Assembly: GCA_049695975.1 (NCBI GenBank) | Contig: JBAVTE010000022.1 | Span: 1 to 17,683 of the forward strand | Direction of reading: 5' to 3' | DNA: 17,683 bases | Source: CAILDB01 sp049695975 | GTDB taxonomy: Bacteria; Patescibacteriota; Minisyncoccia; Phycocordibacterales; GWA1-40-21 | Shown: positions 14,516-17,683 of the stretch, one piece after another | How the letters are laid out: each line of letters starts with the position of its first letter | Position numbering within the stretch: position 1 is the first letter of the stretch | The notes under the pieces: model-generated | Database searches by the model: none | The model's input: only the letters and a program-made list of their open reading frames with translations | Told to the model about the DNA's origin: nothing | Program-made: the position numbers and the translations under genes

Positions 14516-15202
14516 TTATTTATCACTACCTGGGGTTGATCCGCCTTTTGCAGAAAAAATATCCCCTCTATATATCCAAACCTTTATTCCAATATCTCCA
14601 TATGTCATATGAGCTTTTTCAGGAGCGTAGTCAATGTCAGCTCTGAGAGTCTGAAGTGGAATTCTACCCTTTTTGAGAGTTTCACATCTTGCGATCTCAG
14701 CACCCCCGAGTCGTCCCCCGAGATAAATTCTGATACCTTGAACATCTCTATTGGCCATTATTTTCTCAATGGTTTGCTTCATTACTCTTCTGAAAGGCAA
14801 TCTTTTTTCTAAACCTTCGGCAATCATTTGAGCTACAATAGCTGCATTTGATTCTGGAGATTTTATTTCTTCAATATCAAGCTTAAAATCTTCTGGAATA
14901 GAAAGTTTCATCCTTTTTGCAAATTTTAATATATCTTGTCTCACTTTTACAGTTCCCTCTCCATTTCTACCTATCATAATTCCTGGCCTTGAAGTTTTGA
15001 TTATCAATTTGCAGGATTTATCATTTCTCTCTATTTCAATAGAGGAGACATACATACCTCTAAACTTTTTCTCCAAATATTCTCTTAAAATAATATCCGC
15101 CTTCAAAAATTCTTGATATCTTTTATCAGAAGAAAACCACCTAGATTTCCATCCTCTCAAAATTCCTATTCTATGTGCATATGGATGAACTGTGTGTGAC
15201 AT
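14516..15202 (-). CDS. rpsC: 30S ribosomal protein S3
   Basis: S3 forms part of the mRNA entry channel and its helicase activity. The 228-residue length is near the E. coli value. The N-terminus has VHPYAHRIGILRGWKSRWF. The KH domain shows the loop IGRNGEG (77-83), and the C-terminal domain has GAEIARCETLKKGRIPLQTLRADIDYA (about 167-193) and GDIGIKVWIYRGD. It lies one base after rplV, so the two are probably translationally coupled. A possible AGG is 15 bases before the ATG, too far to be a normal ribosome-binding site. Confidence 0.98.
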   Translation of the reverse strand: MSHTVHPYAHRIGILRGWKSRWFSSDKRYQEFLKADIILREYLEKKFRGMYVSSIEIERNDKSCKLIIKTSRPGIMIGRNGEGTVKVRQDILKFAKRMKLSIPEDFKLDIEEIKSPESNAAIVAQMIAEGLEKRLPFRRVMKQTIEKIMANRDVQGIRIYLGGRLGGAEIARCETLKKGRIPLQTLRADIDYAPEKAHMTYGDIGIKVWIYRGDIFSAKGGSTPGSDK

Positions 15203-15203
15203 A

Positions 15204-15599
15204 TTATTTTTTATTTACCTTTTTAACATAAGCCTCTTTTTTGATTTGGCTTTTTGTTTTTGGCATATTTTCTATTATATCAAGCTCTATAAAAATGTGG
15301 CTATTTCTCTTTTTTATAGGATAAGCCATACCTCTCGCTCTTGGCATTCTTCTTTTTAAAACAACGCCTTCATCTACTGTAATTTTTTTTATAAAAAGGA
15401 TATCTTTTTCCAAACTAAAATTATTTTTAGCATTTGCAATGGCGGAATCCAAAAGATCCAATATCGGCTTTGATGCTCTCTTCACTGTAAACTCAAGGGT
15501 GTTTTTTGCATCCTCTACTTTTTTCCCTTTTATAAGATTTGCCAATAATCTGACTTTTCTCGGGGACTGTCTATAATCATTTAATTTTGCGGTAATCAT
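15204..15599 (-). CDS. rplV: 50S ribosomal protein L22
   Basis: L22 lines the peptide exit tunnel through a long beta-hairpin. Here the hairpin is residues about 80-100, with the LKRRMPRARGMAYPIKKR sequence typical of the family. The N-terminal SPRKVRLLANLIKGKKVEDA (about 12-31) matches the globular domain. At 131 residues it exceeds the E. coli protein (110), mainly by a lysine-rich C-terminal tail after IELDIIE. It lies two bases after rpsS and one before rpsC. Confidence 0.97.
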   Translation of the reverse strand: MITAKLNDYRQSPRKVRLLANLIKGKKVEDAKNTLEFTVKRASKPILDLLDSAIANAKNNFSLEKDILFIKKITVDEGVVLKRRMPRARGMAYPIKKRNSHIFIELDIIENMPKTKSQIKKEAYVKKVNKK

Positions 15600-15601
15600 A
15601 A

Positions 15602-15943
15602 TTATTTTTTGGTTTCTGTTGTGGCTTTAGCAGATTTGGCGGTAGCTATCTCGGCTTCCTTGGCTTTTATATCAATATCTTTCTGCATCTTTCCTCCATG
15701 TCTTGTAAACTTTCTTGTAGGAGAAAATTCACCAAGTCTGTGTCCTACCATATCTTCGGTCACAAGCACTTCTATATGCTGTCTGCCATTGTGAACTCCA
15801 AAATTAAAACCGACCATTTCAGGAGATATCTGACTGGCTCTTGACCATGTTTTGATAACTCCAGTTTCCACAGGTTTTTTGCCTTCTATTTTTTTTAGAA
15901 GTCTCTCATCCACATATGGGCCTTTTTTAAGTGATCGTGCCAT
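15602..15943 (-). CDS. rpsS: 30S ribosomal protein S19
   Basis: S19 is a 30S head protein next to the A site. The ATG at 15943 gives 113 residues beginning MARSLKKGPYVDERLL, the normal family start. An earlier in-frame ATG at 15985 coincides with the predicted transcription start and adds unrelated residues, so it is rejected. The SRASQISPEMVGFNFGVHNG and GHRLGEFSPTRKF segments are conserved. A Lys/Ala/Thr-rich tail of about 20 residues extends it beyond the usual 92. It is the first gene of the first ribosomal unit: rplB, its usual upstream neighbour, is absent. Confidence 0.97.
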   Translation of the reverse strand: MARSLKKGPYVDERLLKKIEGKKPVETGVIKTWSRASQISPEMVGFNFGVHNGRQHIEVLVTEDMVGHRLGEFSPTRKFTRHGGKMQKDIDIKAKEAEIATAKSAKATTETKK

Positions 15944-15967
15944 AATTTTAGCGAAATAAAACAATAA

Positions 15968-15982
15968 AAGCTCATAGAGCTT
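15968..15982 (-). promoter_or_regulatory. 5'-terminal hairpin of the rpsS mRNA
   Basis: AAGCTC and GAGCTT form a perfect 6-bp stem with a 3-base loop, beginning about three bases after the predicted transcription start (15985). It resembles the AGCT-based hairpin at the same place in the rpsN leader. No function can be assigned from the sequence alone. Confidence 0.5.
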
Positions 15983-15991
15983 CAAGACACT

Positions 15992-16019
15992 ATGTTAGCA
16001 AAATATAAGATAATGTCAA
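15992..16019 (-). promoter_or_regulatory. Promoter of the rpsS-rplE unit
   Basis: On the minus strand a perfect TTGACA (16019-16014), a 16-base spacer ending in TGC, and TAACAT (15997-15992) form an extended -10 promoter. The sequence closely resembles the rpsN promoter (TTGAC...TTATC/TTATCTC..., ...TTGCTAAYAT). The predicted start is near 15985, giving a leader of about 42 bases before the rpsS ATG. Confidence 0.85.
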
Positions 16020-16028
16020 CTACCTTCC

Positions 16029-16163
16029 CTATTCAATAGGCGAAGCGTTTTGAATTTGGCTATTTTCACCTTCAAAACAATTTAAAACACTTATCAATAA
16101 AATACTGGATCCTATAATAATAGCGAATGTAATAAAAAATTTTAAAAATGTTTTGTTTAGCAT
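16029..16163 (-). CDS. Small hypothetical single-span membrane protein, 44 residues
   Basis: An open frame begins with ATG at 16163 and ends with TAG at 16029. It encodes MLNKTFLKFF, then a hydrophobic stretch (about residues 9-27, FFITFAIIIGSSILLISVL), a Cys at 29 and a polar tail ending NASPIE. The positively charged N-terminus followed by one hydrophobic helix suggests a single-span inner-membrane protein or a signal-peptide-like product. A lipoprotein is conceivable, but the residues before the Cys (VLN) do not fit a normal lipobox. It starts 16 bases after the lamin-tail gene, and a TATAAT box with a preceding TGG lies 7 bases before the ATG. No homologue is recognised. It may be co-transcribed with its upstream neighbour. 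Confidence 0.55.
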   Translation of the reverse strand: MLNKTFLKFFITFAIIIGSSILLISVLNCFEGENSQIQNASPIE

Positions 16164-16170
16164 CAGCTAG

Positions 16171-16179
16171 ATTATACCA
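16171..16179 (-). promoter_or_regulatory. Extended -10 box before the 44-residue gene
   Basis: TGGTATAAT on the minus strand combines a consensus -10 with the TG extension and ends 7 bases before the ATG at 16163. The transcript would therefore be leaderless. There is no good -35 (only a T run). It fills most of the 16-base gap after the lamin-tail gene's stop codon. Confidence 0.45.
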
Positions 16180-17580
16180 CTAATTTAAATCAAAAAAAGT
16201 TCCTCGAATACCATAGAAAACAGTTGCTGGAAAAGATAAGACTTTTTGCCAAAAACTTATTTTTTTAGATAATACTTTTGGTGGATTTTCTTGTATTACT
16301 TTGTTTTCTAGTTTAATAGTTTTATCTATTCCATCAGAAACGCTCATCAAATTTTCTACAGTTGCTTCTGAGGTTTTGGTATTTTTATTTAAAATATTTT
16401 CCTTGTTTACCAAAACCAATATATTTATTAATTTATTTACTTCATCTGTACTTACTAAATCATTTCCTATAGGTGCCACAGATATAGTGTTTTTGGTTGT
16501 AGTTCCTAGAGCTAAATTCGTTGGATTTTCGCTCTGTTTGCTCACTGGTTCAAATGACAAAACCTCTTTATTCTGTGAGTTCAACAGCACAACTTTATTA
16601 CCCGCCACAGATAGTTTCGTACATTCTTTATCAAAAATAATTTGCTTTCCTGCACCAATAATAGTATCGCTCGGAAATGAATACTCTTTATAATATGATT
16701 TCAAGATAAAACCACCAAGATTCACTTCATACTTACCAATATTTTTCAAAGAAATAGATTCATCTGGCAATACAAACATTTGTAAATTTGATTCCAAAAC
16801 CGTAACTTTTGTGCGAGATGAACCGTGGGCGTCACCTGCAGATGCGTTGAGTACAACTACATATTCACCAGCATATTTATAAGAATGATAAACCTCTGCC
16901 CCATTTCCTACATATCCATCGCCAAAGTTCCAAACAAATTTTTTATTTCCACTCAAACCTTTTGCTTGTTTATAATTTACTTTAAATAATATAGGAGAAT
17001 CAACAAAAGCCACTCTGTCACGACCAGCACCAACGACAAAAGTTTCCACTGATTCAGTTTCTAATGAAGTCAACGCTTCAACTGCATTATGAGTCTCTAC
17101 ATTGGTTAAAATATTATTATCTGAGGTCGTGGAAGTAGAAGAATTTAAAACAGAATCTGTTGTTATATTATATTGACTAGTACTGGAAGAAACTGTTCCA
17201 TCACTTGCGGTCATAGAAACTACTATTCTATAAACACCATCATTTGTAGTCGAACCATTTGATTTTGTGCCATCCCAAATTTTAGAAATTGAATCAGAAA
17301 GAGTTGTTTGAGTAAAATATTTTGTATAATTACCAGAAGTCCCAGTGCAAGATTGACTCATTTCACATATATATACGCGGGTAAATTTTACCTGTCTATC
17401 CGCCTTTATATCAATCGCAATGGTTTCACCATTATTTGGATTAAAAACAGCATCTCCTGATTGTCCATTTAACTTTACACTTATAATTTGCGGAAAATCA
17501 GCAAAAGAAAAAATTGGGTAAATTGCAAAAAATAAGCAAAAAAATATGGGAGCCACAAAAGCTCTCAAAAAACATTTCAT
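16180..17580 (-). CDS. Secreted FlgD-like/PKD/lamin-tail-domain protein
   Basis: The 466-residue protein begins with a signal peptide (about 1-27, ending FSFA before DF), so it is exported. Residues about 30-140 resemble a FlgD-type Ig-like domain, with IWDGTKSNGSTTNDGVYRIVV (101-121) as the characteristic strand pair. Cys72 and Cys78 could form a disulfide. A PKD domain follows (about 190-262), with WNFGDG (217-222) and HSYKYAGEYVVVLNAS. Residues about 266-345 look like a lamin-tail domain (ISLKNIGKYEVNLGGF, then SFPSDTIIGAGKQIIF). The tail is rich in polar residues, with a short aromatic segment near 443-462. Such mosaics are common on CPR cell surfaces; the ligand is unknown. It occupies the place where rplB normally precedes rpsS. 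The stop is TAG. Confidence 0.85.
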   Translation of the reverse strand: MKCFLRAFVAPIFFCLFFAIYPIFSFADFPQIISVKLNGQSGDAVFNPNNGETIAIDIKADRQVKFTRVYICEMSQSCTGTSGNYTKYFTQTTLSDSISKIWDGTKSNGSTTNDGVYRIVVSMTASDGTVSSSTSQYNITTDSVLNSSTSTTSDNNILTNVETHNAVEALTSLETESVETFVVGAGRDRVAFVDSPILFKVNYKQAKGLSGNKKFVWNFGDGYVGNGAEVYHSYKYAGEYVVVLNASAGDAHGSSRTKVTVLESNLQMFVLPDESISLKNIGKYEVNLGGFILKSYYKEYSFPSDTIIGAGKQIIFDKECTKLSVAGNKVVLLNSQNKEVLSFEPVSKQSENPTNLALGTTTKNTISVAPIGNDLVSTDEVNKLINILVLVNKENILNKNTKTSEATVENLMSVSDGIDKTIKLENKVIQENPPKVLSKKISFWQKVLSFPATVFYGIRGTFFDLN

Positions 17581-17589
17581 ACGATAAAT

Positions 17590-17618
17590 ATTTTATCAGA
17601 TTTATTTAATAGATACAA
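17590..17618 (-). promoter_or_regulatory. Promoter of the lamin-tail protein gene, short or no leader
   Basis: TTGTAT (17618-17613), a 17-base spacer ending in TGA, and TAAAAT (17595-17590) form a good extended -10 promoter. Nine bases separate the -10 from the ATG at 17580, so the transcript would start about three bases before the start codon. Confidence 0.65.
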
Positions 17619-17651
17619 TATATTTACCCCCGTTCAATAATCAATTGTAAA

Positions 17652-17683
17652 ACTTGTCTCCGGAGGCGAAGCCTTCGTAAGGC
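17652..17683. repeat. G+C-rich cluster of overlapping palindromes at the window edge
   Basis: Within A/T-rich surroundings this short stretch packs ctccggag, ggcgaagcc and gccttcgtaaggc, each a perfect or near-perfect inverted repeat. It is cut by the window end. It could be the terminator of an upstream gene, a repetitive palindromic element, or the end of a structured RNA. Nothing more can be decided from what is visible. Confidence 0.35.

Noticed and set aside
15944..15985. Longer S19 start at 15985
   Set aside because: The ATG coincides with the predicted transcription start, and the added residues are not part of the S19 family.

Overview
This window is a low-GC bacterial chromosome segment in which every recognised gene lies on the minus strand. 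It most likely comes from a member of the Candidate Phyla Radiation (Patescibacteria, Parcubacteria-like). The evidence is the gene set and its quirks. The ribosomal-protein cluster lacks rpmD (L30) between rpsE and rplO. S5 has a long low-complexity N-terminal extension. NDK carries an insertion. A large soluble TraG/VirD4-like ATPase is present, as is a secreted FlgD-like/PKD/lamin-tail protein of a kind common in these lineages. The lineage is an inference from gene content; no 16S rRNA is present to test it.

Layout in the direction of transcription (high to low coordinates): a secreted lamin-tail/PKD protein (17580-16180); a 44-residue single-membrane-span protein (16163-16029); ribosomal transcription unit 1 with its own promoter, rpsS-rplV-rpsC-rplP-rpmC-rpsQ-rplN-rplX-rplE (15943-12385), ended by a 17-bp-stem terminator; ribosomal unit 2 with a new promoter, rpsN-rpsH-rplF-rplR-rpsE-rplO-secY (12235-8267); adk-map from what looks like a leaderless promoter (8193-6809); the TraG/VirD4-like ATPase (6757-3977); a structured RNA leader directly abutting the start codon of ndk (3962-3840); ndk (3839-3243) with a terminator; a 464-base leader region with two candidate promoters; and the 23S rRNA gene, whose 3' part runs off the window at a position equivalent to about E. 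coli nucleotide 2526.

Functionally this is a growth-core region: large-subunit rRNA, 16 ribosomal proteins, the SecY translocon channel, methionine removal from new proteins (Map) and nucleotide-pool enzymes (Adk, Ndk). The classic S10-spc order is kept, but the block is cut at three places compared with E. coli: rplB is not upstream of rpsS, a terminator plus promoter separates rplE from rpsN, and the infA/alpha-operon genes do not follow map.

The most striking sequence-level signals are regulatory. None of the 22 start codons has a Shine-Dalgarno motif at normal spacing. Four genes have a -10-like box only 6-9 bases before the ATG, suggesting leaderless mRNAs. The two ribosomal units share an extended -10 promoter followed at once by a 5'-terminal hairpin. 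A 123-nt inverted-repeat RNA with a competing alternative hairpin sits against the ndk start codon. The 23S gene has its own promoter(s) and no 16S gene upstream, and its helix 25 is expanded by roughly 100 bases. No TGA stop codon is used by any of the 22 genes.
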